From an uncultured Prevotella sp. (lineage in GTDB: Bacteria > Bacteroidota > Bacteroidia > Bacteroidales > Bacteroidaceae), in the NCBI GenBank assembly GCA_934230965.1, contig CAKQFW010000039.1, forward strand, positions 1-13,000: a DNA stretch of 13,000 bases, written 5' to 3'. The notes below the pieces were generated by a model. That model saw only the letters and a program-made list of their open reading frames with translations. It had not been told where the DNA came from and made no database searches. A program made the position numbers and the translations under genes. This document shows positions 1 to 6,123 of this stretch, one piece after another; within the stretch, counting starts at the first letter, position 1; each line of letters opens with the position of its first letter.

Positions 1-445
1 TAGGACGGATGAACATGTTTGTTACGAAGTGAGCCTGCCAAGCAACCTCAACGATGAAACGAACAGCCATACGTGTGTCTTTGTTAGCACCGCAGAAACC
101 ATCTACTACATAGAGGTTCTTGTTGCAAAGTTCTTTCTTGGCGATATCCTTAACCGTAGCCCAAACCTCTTCAGACATGGGGTGGTTATCGTTCTTATAT
201 TCCTCTGAAGTCCACCATACAGTGTCCTTAGAGTTCTCATCCATTACGATGTACTTGTCCTTAGGTGAACGGCCAGTGTAGATACCAGTCATTACGTCCA
301 CAGCGCCGAGCTCGGTTTCTTTACCTACCTCGAAGCCCTCAAGACCAGCCTTGGTCTCTTCTTCGAACAATTTCTCATAAGACGGATTGTGTGCGATTAC
401 TGTAGAACCAGTAATACCGTACTTTGTCAAATCTAACTTTGCCAT
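1..445 (-). CDS. pckA: Phosphoenolpyruvate carboxykinase (ATP), N-terminal part
   Basis: This is the start of ATP-dependent PEP carboxykinase, which interconverts oxaloacetate + ATP and PEP + CO2 + ADP in the cytoplasm. In anaerobic Bacteroidales it often runs in the CO2-fixing direction to feed succinate formation (family knowledge). Reading from the ATG at 445-443, 148 codons are visible before the left edge; the whole protein is usually about 530-540 residues. Visible family landmarks are the N-terminus [11 protein letters not shown], the substrate-loop motif [15 protein letters not shown], the segment DTVWW, and [18 protein letters not shown] followed by AWQAHFV and NMFIRP at the edge. 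The nucleotide-binding P-loop and metal ligands lie outside the window. The gene has its own promoter and a leader of roughly 125 nt with a strong hairpin, so it is probably transcribed separately from recX upstream. Confidence 0.95.
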   Translation of the reverse strand, partial: MAKLDLTKYGITGSTVIAHNPSYEKLFEEETKAGLEGFEVGKETELGAVDVMTGIYTGRSPKDKYIVMDENSKDTVWWTSEEYKNDNHPMSEEVWATVKDIAKKELCNKNLYVVDGFCGANKDTRMAVRFIVEVAWQAHFVTNMFIRP

Positions 446-512
446 TTTTACTAAATATTTTTAGAAGTGAATGAAATATCTAATTAATAATGTTTTATCT
501 TGTGTATCCTGA

Positions 513-537
513 TCATGGCACCCGCTGAGTGCCATGA
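513..537 (-). promoter_or_regulatory. Strong stem-loop in the pckA leader
   Basis: TCATGGCAC (513-521) and GTGCCATGA (529-537) are perfect reverse complements around a 7-nt loop, giving a 9-bp stem inside the predicted pckA 5' leader about 68 nt before the ATG. No T-run follows on the minus strand, so it is not a classical terminator. It may be an mRNA structure or a palindromic operator just downstream of the promoter; the sequence alone does not decide. Confidence 0.5.
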
Positions 538-578
538 CTGTTTGCAATCTTTATACGCTTGTTATCTCTAATTGCCCG

Positions 579-609
579 CAAAGTTAGAAAAAAGTTATTG
601 AACAACAAA
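579..609 (-). promoter_or_regulatory. Bacteroidetes-type promoter of pckA
   Basis: On the minus strand a TTTG (-33 element, 606-609) is followed after exactly 19 bp by TAACTTTG (579-586), a full match to the -7 consensus TAnnTTTG used by the Bacteroidetes primary sigma factor. Transcription would start near 570-575, giving pckA a leader of about 125-130 nt. This is the best promoter match in the window. Confidence 0.7.
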
Positions 610-662
610 CCGTTTTTCAAACAAAAATGCGGATAGAAAAAATATTTTTGGTTAAAGTTTTT

Positions 663-689
663 GAAAACAGCCCTTTGGCAAGGCTTTTT
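663..689 (-). terminator. Possible terminator after recX
   Basis: AGCC (669-672) and GGCT (682-685) pair, with an extra TT/AA step and one bulged C, about 45 nt past the recX stop. On the minus strand the stem is followed by GTTTTC, and on the plus strand by TTTTT, so it could act in both directions. The stem is short, so this is tentative. Confidence 0.35.
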
Positions 690-730
690 GGCATTTATGA
701 GTTACAAAATGTCAGGCCAAGAGGGGCTTT

Positions 731-1279
731 TTATAAGTCGAAGGGTTCGGTGTCGGTGGTATGATCGTCGGTACATTCATCGGCAAAATCGTCGGCCTCA
801 TTAAAGAAGTTAGTGGCATGGCGTGTAGCCATGTCGGGCATGAAGCCACGTTGCACGGCAAAGCGTATCAGCTTGCACCTACGCTCGTAGGCCGATGCCC
901 CTTTAATGGTGCGAGCTTTGGCTTTGAGCAAGGGCAGCAGAATGTCGTCGAAGGTGTCGGCCGAAATGGTGGCCAGAGCGTCGTCAATAATGTGCTTGTC
1001 TACGCCCTTCAGCATCAGGCCTTGCGCTATCTTACGGGGTCCCCAGTGGTCGAAGCGCAGTTTGTCGTCAACATACATGCGGGCGTAGCGAGTGTCGTCA
1101 ACGAAGCGGGCGTCGACCAGTGCGTCAACCACCTGTTGTTGTGTGTCGGCGTCAATGCCCCAGCGCATCATGCGCTGCCGCATCTCGCCCGTGCTATGTT
1201 CGCCCTTGGCGCACAGGGTGCTCAGCCGTGCAAAGGCCTCATCGCCAGTCATCTCACCTTTATTGCGAGTAAATGCCAT
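731..1279 (-). CDS. recX: Regulatory protein RecX
   Basis: RecX binds RecA filaments and limits recombinase activity and SOS induction (family knowledge). The 182-residue protein is mainly helical and matches the family: an N-terminal EAFARLSTLCAKGEHSTGEM block, the central YARMYVDDKLRFDHWGPRKIAQGLMLKGV segment (shown here in parts: FVDDTRYARMYV, then WGPRKIAQGL), and IDDAL, in the order expected for its three-helix repeats. The acidic tail (DDFADECTDDHTTDTEPFDL) is poorly conserved. The ATG at 1279-1277 gives normal RecX length, and the stop is TAA. RecX is often next to recA, but here its neighbours are pckA and an RNase H gene. The upstream gap is filled by the ATTAAT/hairpin array, so its promoter, or read-through from the RNase H gene, must lie in or cross that array. 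Confidence 0.88.
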   Translation of the reverse strand: MAFTRNKGEMTGDEAFARLSTLCAKGEHSTGEMRQRMMRWGIDADTQQQVVDALVDARFVDDTRYARMYVDDKLRFDHWGPRKIAQGLMLKGVDKHIIDDALATISADTFDDILLPLLKAKARTIKGASAYERRCKLIRFAVQRGFMPDMATRHATNFFNEADDFADECTDDHTTDTEPFDL

Positions 1280-1309
1280 CGGTGTTATACCTTTATTATT
1301 AATTTATAT

Positions 1310-1560
1310 TTTATTCGCGCTACGCGCTCATGGGTTTTAAACATTAATGTCCATTAATTGAACATTAATTAAACATTAATAAGCGCTACGCGCTCTTTTT
1401 CAAAACCAACGCGCGAAGCGCGGAATATTAATGAAGATTAATGTTAGATTAATGGAGATTAATGTTTAACCAAACGCGCGAAGCGCGAATATTAATGTTT
1501 AATTAATGTTCAATTAATGATAATTAATGTTTAAAGCCACGAGCAATGCGCAGCATTGCG
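1310..1560. repeat. Phased ATTAAT boxes with GC hairpins
   Basis: The 314-bp gap between the RNase H gene and recX holds no gene. It contains twelve ATTAAT hexamers in three groups of four, starting at 1343, 1353, 1364, 1375; 1427, 1437, 1448, 1458; and 1491, 1502, 1513, 1523. Within groups every spacing is 10 or 11 bp. Small GC hairpins separate the groups: CGCG/CGCG at 1316-1326, AGCGC-TAC-GCGCT at 1382-1394, CGCGC-GAA-GCGCG at 1410-1422 and 1475-1487, and GCAATGC-GCA-GCATTGC at 1543-1559. The first group reads ATTAATG on the minus strand; the other two read it on the plus strand. Function unknown; bent DNA, a protein-binding array or a decayed repeat element are all possible. Confidence 0.8.
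1352..1519. repeat. Perfect 29-bp inverted repeat
   Basis: Bases 1352-1380 are the exact reverse complement of 1491-1519 (29 of 29), with 110 bp between them. The arms are the outer two ATTAAT groups. Each arm is bordered on its inner side by a GC hairpin (1382-1394 and 1475-1487), so the whole could fold as one long cruciform or RNA stem with smaller hairpins at its base. Confidence 0.85.
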
Positions 1561-1593
1561 AGAAAAAACGAGAGATACAAGAAAAAAACAATG

Positions 1594-2064
1594 TTACTTT
1601 CTTCCGAAATCAGCTGGCACTTCTCCCCAAAGACGCGTTTCCCACTTCACCACCTCATTATCGAGCACGGGGTGGCTTCGCAGCCATGCCTCGGCGCGTG
1701 CGATGATGTTGTAGAGCGGAGCCGTTTGTGGCGTGCGTTCCAACTTCGTCTTACACTGTCGTTTCTTCACCCACAGTATTGCGTTATGCGAGTCGCTGTA
1801 GATGGTTTTTCCTTTCACCCCCATTTTGTCGAGCAGCGCCAGGGCATGCACAATGGCAAGAAACTCGCCAATGTTGTTGGTGCCGTGCATAGGGCCGAAA
1901 TGAAACACCTGTGCCCCCGTAGCAAGGTCAATGGCTTGATATTCCATGGGGCCGGGGTTGCCCGAACAGGCGGCATCAACAGCAAGGGCGTTAGCCGTCA
2001 CCTGTGGCGGCAAGGGTAGCACCGTGTCGTGGCGGTCGGTGGGAGGGTTTATTAAGTTGGTCAT
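1594..2064 (-). CDS. RNase HI-type ribonuclease
   Basis: This is a small RNase H-fold protein expected to cleave the RNA strand of RNA-DNA hybrids (R-loops, replication primers). Taking the ATG at 2064-2062 gives 156 residues. An in-frame ATG at 2106 would add 14 residues (MRGAGRGASSYIIV) encoded inside repeat-derived sequence, so I prefer the shorter start. The four acidic catalytic positions can be placed: D30 in AVDAACSGNPGP, E67 in GTNNIGEFLAIVHAL, D91 in IYSDSHNAILWV, and D152 in the C-terminal WGEVPADFGRK. Related Bacteroidetes proteins often carry an N-terminal viroplasmin-type hybrid-binding domain; that domain is absent here. The gene lies 105 bp after argS, with a double-hairpin repeat between them. 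The stop is TAA. Whether it is the cell's main RNase HI cannot be told from the window. Confidence 0.85.
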   Translation of the reverse strand: MTNLINPPTDRHDTVLPLPPQVTANALAVDAACSGNPGPMEYQAIDLATGAQVFHFGPMHGTNNIGEFLAIVHALALLDKMGVKGKTIYSDSHNAILWVKKRQCKTKLERTPQTAPLYNIIARAEAWLRSHPVLDNEVVKWETRLWGEVPADFGRK

Positions 2065-2114
2065 AACAATTATATAAGAAGAAGCCCCTCTTCCCGCGCC
2101 GCGCAAAGCTATCT

Positions 2115-2169
2115 ACTCCCCTCTCCGACGGGGAGGGGGAAGCCGCGAAGCGGCGCGGGGGTGGGGCTT
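2115..2169 (-). repeat. Double-hairpin repeat after argS (copy 1)
   Basis: This begins right after the argS stop codon (2170-2172). It has two stems: CCCCTCTCC (2118-2126) with GGGGAGGGG (2130-2138), including one G-T wobble, and GCCGC-GAA-GCGGC (2142-2154), followed by GCGCGGGGGTGGGGCT. A second copy with the same stems but different loops follows the GH3 gene at 11174-11227. It may help protect or end the mRNA 3' end; there is no U-run after it, so it is not a standard intrinsic terminator. Confidence 0.75.
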
Positions 2170-3987
2170 TTACATTCTCTCCGGCACCTCAATACCCAGC
2201 AGTGCCATACCGTTTTTCAGCGTCTTGCTTACGTTTGCGGCGATGACGAGGCGCACAATCTTTTCGTCTTGCGTGTCGGCACCCAGGATAGAGTAGTCGT
2301 GATAGAACTGGTTAAACTCTTTAGTCAACTCGTAGCAGTAGTTGGCGATGCCGCTGGGCGAGTAGTCTTTGCCAGCCTGCTCTACGGCGGCGCCGAAGTC
2401 GTTCATCTTCTGCACGAGGTCTTTCTCCTTGTCGTTCAGCGGCATATTGTCGGCCAGCGTGGTGGGCAGAGTGATGCCCTCGGCCTCTGCTTTGCGGAGG
2501 ATAGAGCGAATACGAGCGTAGGTATACTGTATGAAGGGACCCGTGTTGCCGTTGAAGTCGATACTCTCTTCGGGGTTGAACAGCATGTTCTTACGAGCGT
2601 CAACCTTGAGGATGAAGTATTTTAGGGCGCCCATACCTACGATGCGTGCAATCTCGCGGCGCTCTTCGTCGCTCATATCCTTAAATTTGCCCAGCTCCTC
2701 GCTGGTCTTCAGGGCGTCGTTCACCATTGCCTCAATCAGGTCGTCGGCGTCAACCACCGTTCCCTCACGACTCTTCATCTTACCGTTAGGCAGTTCTACC
2801 ATGCCGTAAGAGAAGTGTACCAACTCTTTACCCCACTTGAAGCCGAGGCGGTCGAGGAGGATAGAGAGCACCTGAAAGTGGTAGTTTTGCTCGTTGCCCA
2901 CCACATAAATCATCTTGTCGATGGGGAAGTCGGAGAAGCGCATCTCGGCGGTGCCGATGTCCTGAGTCATATATACGCTGGTGCCATCAGAGCGCAGCAA
3001 CAGTTTCTGGTCGAGGCCCTCATCGGTGAGGTCGGCCCATACCGAGTTGTCGTCCTTGCGGAAGAACAGGCCCTTGGCCAATCCCTCTTCCACCTTCTTC
3101 TTGCCTACGAGGTAGGTGTTCGACTCATAATAAATCTTATCGAAGCCCACGCCCAATGCCTTGTAGGTCTGGTCGAAGCCAGCATACACCCAGTCGTTCA
3201 TCTTTGTCCACAGGGCGCGCACCTCGGGGTCGTTGTTTTCCCATTTCACCAGCATCTCGTGAGCCTCTTTCATCAGGGGGCTCTCGGCCTTGGCTTTCTC
3301 TTCGGCAGCCTCGTCGGTCATGCCCTCGGCCACAAACTGTGCCTTCAGGGTCTTCACCTCTTCGCGGAAGTGCTTGTCAAAGGCTACATAGTAGTCGCCA
3401 ATGAGGTGGTCGCCCTTCTTGCCGCTGGTTTCGGGGGTCTCGCCGTTGCCCCACTTCTGCCATGCCAACATCGACTTGCAGATGTGTATGCCACGGTCGT
3501 TCACAATGTTTGTCTTTACCACGCGGTTGCCGTTGGCCTCCATAATTTTTGCCAACGACCAGCCTAACAGGTTGTTACGCACGTGGCCGAGGTGCAGAGG
3601 TTTGTTGGTGTTGGGCGACGAATATTCAATCATCACCAGGGGCGACTGGTCGGTAACCTTCTTCTCGCCATACAGGGGGTCGGCGTTGATAGCGTTGAGC
3701 AGGCTCACCCATGCCTTCTGTGCCACCACGATGTTCAAGAAGCCCTTCACCACGTTGAAGCGCTCTACGGCGTCGCAGTGCTCTTGCAGCCACTGGCCAA
3801 TCTCTTGAGCTGTATCTTCGGGCTTCTTGCGCGAGATTTTCAGGAAGGGGAACACCACGAGCGTGAGGCTGCCCTCAAACTCGCGTTTGGTCTTTTGCAG
3901 TTGCACCATGCTCTCGGGCACGTCCTGTCCGTACAGGGCCTTGACGGCCTCCTGGGCCTTCAGGCTTATTGTCTGTTCAATGTTCAT
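2170..3987 (-). CDS. argS: Arginyl-tRNA synthetase
   Basis: ArgRS is the cytoplasmic class I synthetase that charges tRNA-Arg with arginine, using ATP; unusually it needs bound tRNA for amino-acid activation (family knowledge). The 605-residue length is normal for Bacteroidales. Visible are the N-terminal additional domain (about 1-110, ending KGFLNIVV), the HIGH motif as HLGH at 132-135 within SSPNTNKPLHLGHVRNN, the KMSKS-type loop as GKMKSREGT at 402-410, and a C-terminal helical anticodon-binding (DALR) domain containing NTGPFIQYTYARIRSI and ending LGIEVPERM. The ATG at 3987-3985 follows an A-rich leader (AATAACAAAAAACAATAAAA) without a clear Shine-Dalgarno sequence, as is common in this phylum. 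The stop TAA is joined directly to a double-hairpin repeat. The gap to the glycosyltransferase is filled by an AAGCC-unit array. Confidence 0.97.
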   Translation of the reverse strand: MNIEQTISLKAQEAVKALYGQDVPESMVQLQKTKREFEGSLTLVVFPFLKISRKKPEDTAQEIGQWLQEHCDAVERFNVVKGFLNIVVAQKAWVSLLNAINADPLYGEKKVTDQSPLVMIEYSSPNTNKPLHLGHVRNNLLGWSLAKIMEANGNRVVKTNIVNDRGIHICKSMLAWQKWGNGETPETSGKKGDHLIGDYYVAFDKHFREEVKTLKAQFVAEGMTDEAAEEKAKAESPLMKEAHEMLVKWENNDPEVRALWTKMNDWVYAGFDQTYKALGVGFDKIYYESNTYLVGKKKVEEGLAKGLFFRKDDNSVWADLTDEGLDQKLLLRSDGTSVYMTQDIGTAEMRFSDFPIDKMIYVVGNEQNYHFQVLSILLDRLGFKWGKELVHFSYGMVELPNGKMKSREGTVVDADDLIEAMVNDALKTSEELGKFKDMSDEERREIARIVGMGALKYFILKVDARKNMLFNPEESIDFNGNTGPFIQYTYARIRSILRKAEAEGITLPTTLADNMPLNDKEKDLVQKMNDFGAAVEQAGKDYSPSGIANYCYELTKEFNQFYHDYSILGADTQDEKIVRLVIAANVSKTLKNGMALLGIEVPERM

Positions 3988-4034
3988 GTTTTTATTGTTT
4001 TTTGTTATTGTTTTCTTTTTAATAGGGAAGGGCT

Positions 4035-4112
4035 AAGCCCTGGGGAAGCTAAGCCTGAGGGAAGATAAGCCTGTATAGGCCTTTCTAAGCCTCTCTAAGC
4101 CCTGAGGGAAGC
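4035..4112. repeat. AAGCC-unit array, copy 1 (10/16-bp units)
   Basis: AAGCC or AGGCC motifs start at 4035, 4051, 4067, 4077, 4087 and 4097, so the steps are 16, 16, 10, 10, 10, and the last unit is another 16-mer. Short units follow AAGCCTNNNT, and long ones roughly AAGCCNGAGGGAAGAT. The array sits between argS and the glycosyltransferase, and its first units overlap the last codons of the glycosyltransferase reading frame beyond the TAG. Confidence 0.8.
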
Positions 4113-4328
4113 TTTGCCAGCTATAACCTTTGCCAGCCCCTTAACCCCTAACACTCTCAGCAGCAGCCCTTTCAGCCAAAAGCGGCGGGGTAGGGCCGTG
4201 AGGCGAACGGGGCGGTAGGGTAGCGTGGGAGCCTTGCCCGACAGCTTACAGTATTGCAGCTGAATGTTCAGCACATACATATAATATAGGTCGGCCAGGC
4301 GGGCGTTGTTGTGATAGGTAGCCCCATA
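4098..4328 (-). pseudogene. C-terminal part of glycosyltransferase cut off by TAG
   Basis: These 77 codons continue the glycosyltransferase frame directly after the TAG at 4329-4331, with no frame change, to another TAG at 4095-4097. They begin YGATYHNNARLADLYYMYVL and include NIQLQYCKLSGKAPTLPY and FWLKGLLLRVLGVKGLAKVI. This resembles the C-terminal helical part of Bacteroidales family 2 glycosyltransferases of about 310-320 residues (recalled, not searched). With the tail the protein would be 315 positions counting the TAG. The last residues (KASLRA) run into the AAGCC array. Lacking its own start, the segment is read only if the TAG is bypassed. Confidence 0.65.
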
Positions 4329-5042
4329 CTACTGCCACGCCACGAGCGATGCCTCCAGCAGCGATGCCCAGTCGGTGGCGCTGGCGGTGGCCGTTATGCC
4401 CTTAGGGTTTTGCGTGTATAGGTAGGTGCCTTGCTGTGTTACCAGCACCTGCCTACAACCGTCAAGCAGCCGTGGCAGCGTGTGCATATCTTCAAAGGTG
4501 CGGCCCACAGGATAGCGCACCTCTCGCCATAATGCTGTGCGGTACAGCTTGTTCCAGGCATAGGTGTGGGTGTAAGCTTGCGCTTGCAGCCAGTAGCGTT
4601 GCGCATCGGCATAAAGGGTGGGGGCCTCATTATTGCCCCCATTTACACCTTTATTAATATAGGGCACCTCTTGGTAGACATATTCCAGCATGTCTACGTC
4701 GGGGTGCTGCGCCATGAGGGCGAGCAGCGGAGCGTAGGTGTTAGGAGCCAGGCGGTCGTCAGAGTCGACAAAGGTAATGATGTCGCTCTTGCCTTCGCGC
4801 AACACCACGTCGAGGGCGGCGTTGCGGGCGGCCGACAGTCCGCTGTTCTTAGGCTGGTGTATCACCCTGATGCGCTGTGGGTATCGTGCTGCCCATGCGT
4901 CGCAGTGGGCGGGAGCTTCGTCGGGCGACGCATCGTCTACCAACAGCAGTTGCATCTCGTCAACCTGCTGTTGCAGCACACTCTCAACACACGCGTCAAG
5001 GGTTTGTGCCGTGTTATAAACGGGTATAATGACACTCAGCAT
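4329..5042 (-). CDS. Family 2 glycosyltransferase, shortened by in-frame TAG
   Basis: This GT-A fold glycosyltransferase should transfer a sugar from a nucleotide-sugar donor to a growing cell-surface glycan; donor and acceptor are unknown. The 237 visible residues include LSVIIPVYNTAQTLDACVES at the N-terminus, LLVDDASPD (DD at 36-37), NSGLSAARNAAL (66-77), the metal-binding DxD-type motif VDSDDR (92-97), WNKLYR (163-168) and FED at 183-185, the catalytic-base region. The catalytic domain therefore looks complete. The frame stops at TAG (4329-4331) right after VAWQ, but the same frame carries on with family-like sequence. A one-base change CAG to TAG would explain this. The start lies 24 bp after lgt, and the leader consists of the repeat core GCTTTGCCGC. 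TAG is used by no other complete gene here. It could be a truncated but active enzyme, a recent pseudogene, or an assembly error. Confidence 0.8.
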   Translation of the reverse strand: MLSVIIPVYNTAQTLDACVESVLQQQVDEMQLLLVDDASPDEAPAHCDAWAARYPQRIRVIHQPKNSGLSAARNAALDVVLREGKSDIITFVDSDDRLAPNTYAPLLALMAQHPDVDMLEYVYQEVPYINKGVNGGNNEAPTLYADAQRYWLQAQAYTHTYAWNKLYRTALWREVRYPVGRTFEDMHTLPRLLDGCRQVLVTQQGTYLYTQNPKGITATASATDWASLLEASLVAWQ

Positions 5043-5045
5043 AAA

Positions 5046-5094
5046 GCGGCAAAGCTATAGGATTTTTCACTTTTCACTTTTCCCTTTTCCCTTG
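5046..5094 (-). repeat. GTGAAAA array plus core, copy 1
   Basis: Minus-strand GGGAAAA and GTGAAAA 7-mers run into ATCCTATAGCTTTGCCGC. This copy overlaps the last eight codons and stop of lgt and also provides the whole gap before the glycosyltransferase start. Related copies lie at 6073-6120 and 8962-9009. Confidence 0.8.
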
Positions 5095-5927
5095 GCTCTT
5101 CTCATGCACACAATGCCGATGATAATGAAGGGGATAGAGAGAATTTGTCCCATGTCGAGGGGCAAGTTCGACTCAAACGCCACCTGTATATCCTTTGTAT
5201 ATTCGATGAAGAAGCGGAAGGTGAAGATGAGCGTGAGACAGAGGCCAAAGAAGAAGCCTGTGCCCACCTTTTCAGCCTGTCGGCGGTAGAAATACCAGCC
5301 CACGAAAAAGAAGATGAAGTAGGCGATGGCCTCATACAGCTGACCTGGATGTCGGGGCTCAGCGGCATAGGCGGGCCCAGCCTGGAGGAAGTAAAATCCC
5401 CAGGGCAGATCAGTAACCTTGCCCAGTATCTCCGAGTTCATCAGGTTGCCCAAACGTATGAAGCAAGCCGTGATGGGCGTGGCGATGGCAATATTGTCAA
5501 GCACGCGCCACACGCCAAGCTTGGTGCGTCGGCAGTACAGCCACAGGGCTATCATCAGGCCCAGAGTGCCACCGTGCGAGGCCAGTCCGCGGTAGCCCGT
5601 AAACTGCCACGACCCGTCGCTCATAAACTCGATGGGTATGAATATCTCTACAAAATGTTGCCACGACGACAGAAACACGTCGGGCTGATAAAACAGGCAG
5701 TGGCCCAGACGGGCGCCCACCAAGATGCCCAAGAAGCAGTAGATGAACAGGGGGTCGAACAGTTCGTCTTTTATTTTCTGCTCTTTATAGAGGCGTCGCA
5801 CCAGGAGGTAGGCCAGCAGTAGGCCCACCAGCCAACACATCGAATACCAGTGCAAGGCAAAGTGGCCTATGCGGAAGATGGTGTTCGATGGGTTCCAGGT
5901 GATAAACAGTGTTAATTCAGAATTCAT
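5067..5927 (-). CDS. lgt: Prolipoprotein diacylglyceryl transferase
   Basis: Lgt moves a diacylglyceryl group from phosphatidylglycerol to the lipobox cysteine of prolipoproteins in the inner membrane, the first step of lipoprotein maturation. The 286-residue protein has about seven hydrophobic segments. Family landmarks are HWYSMCW near the start (26-32), GARLGHCLFY (71-80), GLASHGGTLG (114-123, with the His corresponding to E. coli H103), the signature RLGNLMNSEILG (158-169, with the Arg corresponding to R143), RHPGQLYEA (192-200) and GQILSIPFI near the end. The ATG at 5927-5925 is the last of three ATGs made by a 7-bp repeat; the two upstream ones read only five codons before a stop. The C-terminal tail KGKGKSEK is encoded by the GTGAAAA repeat. 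The stop is TGA, the only one in the window. It is probably co-transcribed with the glycosyltransferase. Confidence 0.96.
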   Translation of the reverse strand: MNSELTLFITWNPSNTIFRIGHFALHWYSMCWLVGLLLAYLLVRRLYKEQKIKDELFDPLFIYCFLGILVGARLGHCLFYQPDVFLSSWQHFVEIFIPIEFMSDGSWQFTGYRGLASHGGTLGLMIALWLYCRRTKLGVWRVLDNIAIATPITACFIRLGNLMNSEILGKVTDLPWGFYFLQAGPAYAAEPRHPGQLYEAIAYFIFFFVGWYFYRRQAEKVGTGFFFGLCLTLIFTFRFFIEYTKDIQVAFESNLPLDMGQILSIPFIIIGIVCMRRAKGKGKSEK

Positions 5928-5942
5928 AATTCATAATTCATA
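5922..5942. repeat. 7-bp tandem repeat carrying the lgt start codon
   Basis: Three exact ATTCATA units (5922-5928, 5929-5935, 5936-5942) each give an ATG on the minus strand, at 5927, 5934 and 5941. Only the 5927 ATG opens lgt. The ATG at 5941 reads MNYEL and stops at a TGA that overlaps the lgt ATG (ATGA); the ATG at 5934 reads MNYEF and stops inside lgt. Confidence 0.85.
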
Positions 5943-5971
5943 ATGATGGCTTTGGGGGCTTTTGGGGTGGT

Positions 5972-6050
5972 AAGCCTGTATAGGCCGTGCTAAGCTGAGG
6001 AAAAACTAAGCCTGTATAAGCCTCAATAAGCCTTTCTAAGCCGAGGGAAG
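5972..6050. repeat. AAGCC-unit array, copy 2 (10/16-bp units)
   Basis: Units start at 5972, 5982, 5992, 6008, 6018, 6028 and 6038: steps of 10, 10, 16, 10, 10, 10. The last unit is AAGCCGAGGGAAG. The array fills the middle of the ychF-lgt gap, downstream of the GTGAAAA element and upstream of the lgt start. Confidence 0.8.
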
Positions 6051-6072
6051 TGGAGGGTAAAAGCTAACGAGA

Positions 6073-6120
6073 GCAGCAAAGCAATAGGATTTTTCACTCT
6101 TCACTTTTCACTTTTCCCTT
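6073..6120 (-). repeat. GTGAAAA array plus core, copy 2
   Basis: This starts 3 bp after the ychF stop. Minus-strand units GGGAAAA, GTGAAAA, GTGAAGA and GTGAAAA are followed by ATCCTATTGCTTTGCTGC, the same core as the other two copies with two base changes. Confidence 0.8.
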
Positions 6121-6123
6121 AAA

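Noticed and set aside
761..1357. Plus-strand open frame of 198 codons opposite recX
   Set aside because: It runs from recX into the ATTAAT repeat region, and its product shows no family features, whereas the minus-strand RecX does.
2065..2106. Longer start for the RNase H protein at 2106
   Set aside because: The extra 14 residues come from repeat-derived sequence and do not resemble the family, while the ATG at 2064 gives a normal N-terminus.
2815..3567. Long plus-strand open frame (250 codons) opposite argS
   Set aside because: It lies wholly inside a gene with clear ArgRS motifs, has no recognisable domain, and is typical of antisense frames in GC-rich coding sequence. The same holds for 6142-6864, 7565-8377, 9935-10585 and 11228-11926.
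4329..4331. Window-wide recoding of TAG to glutamine
   Set aside because: Other genes show no internal TAG; eight end in TAA and one in TGA, so a changed genetic code is not supported. A single mutation or local read-through is enough.
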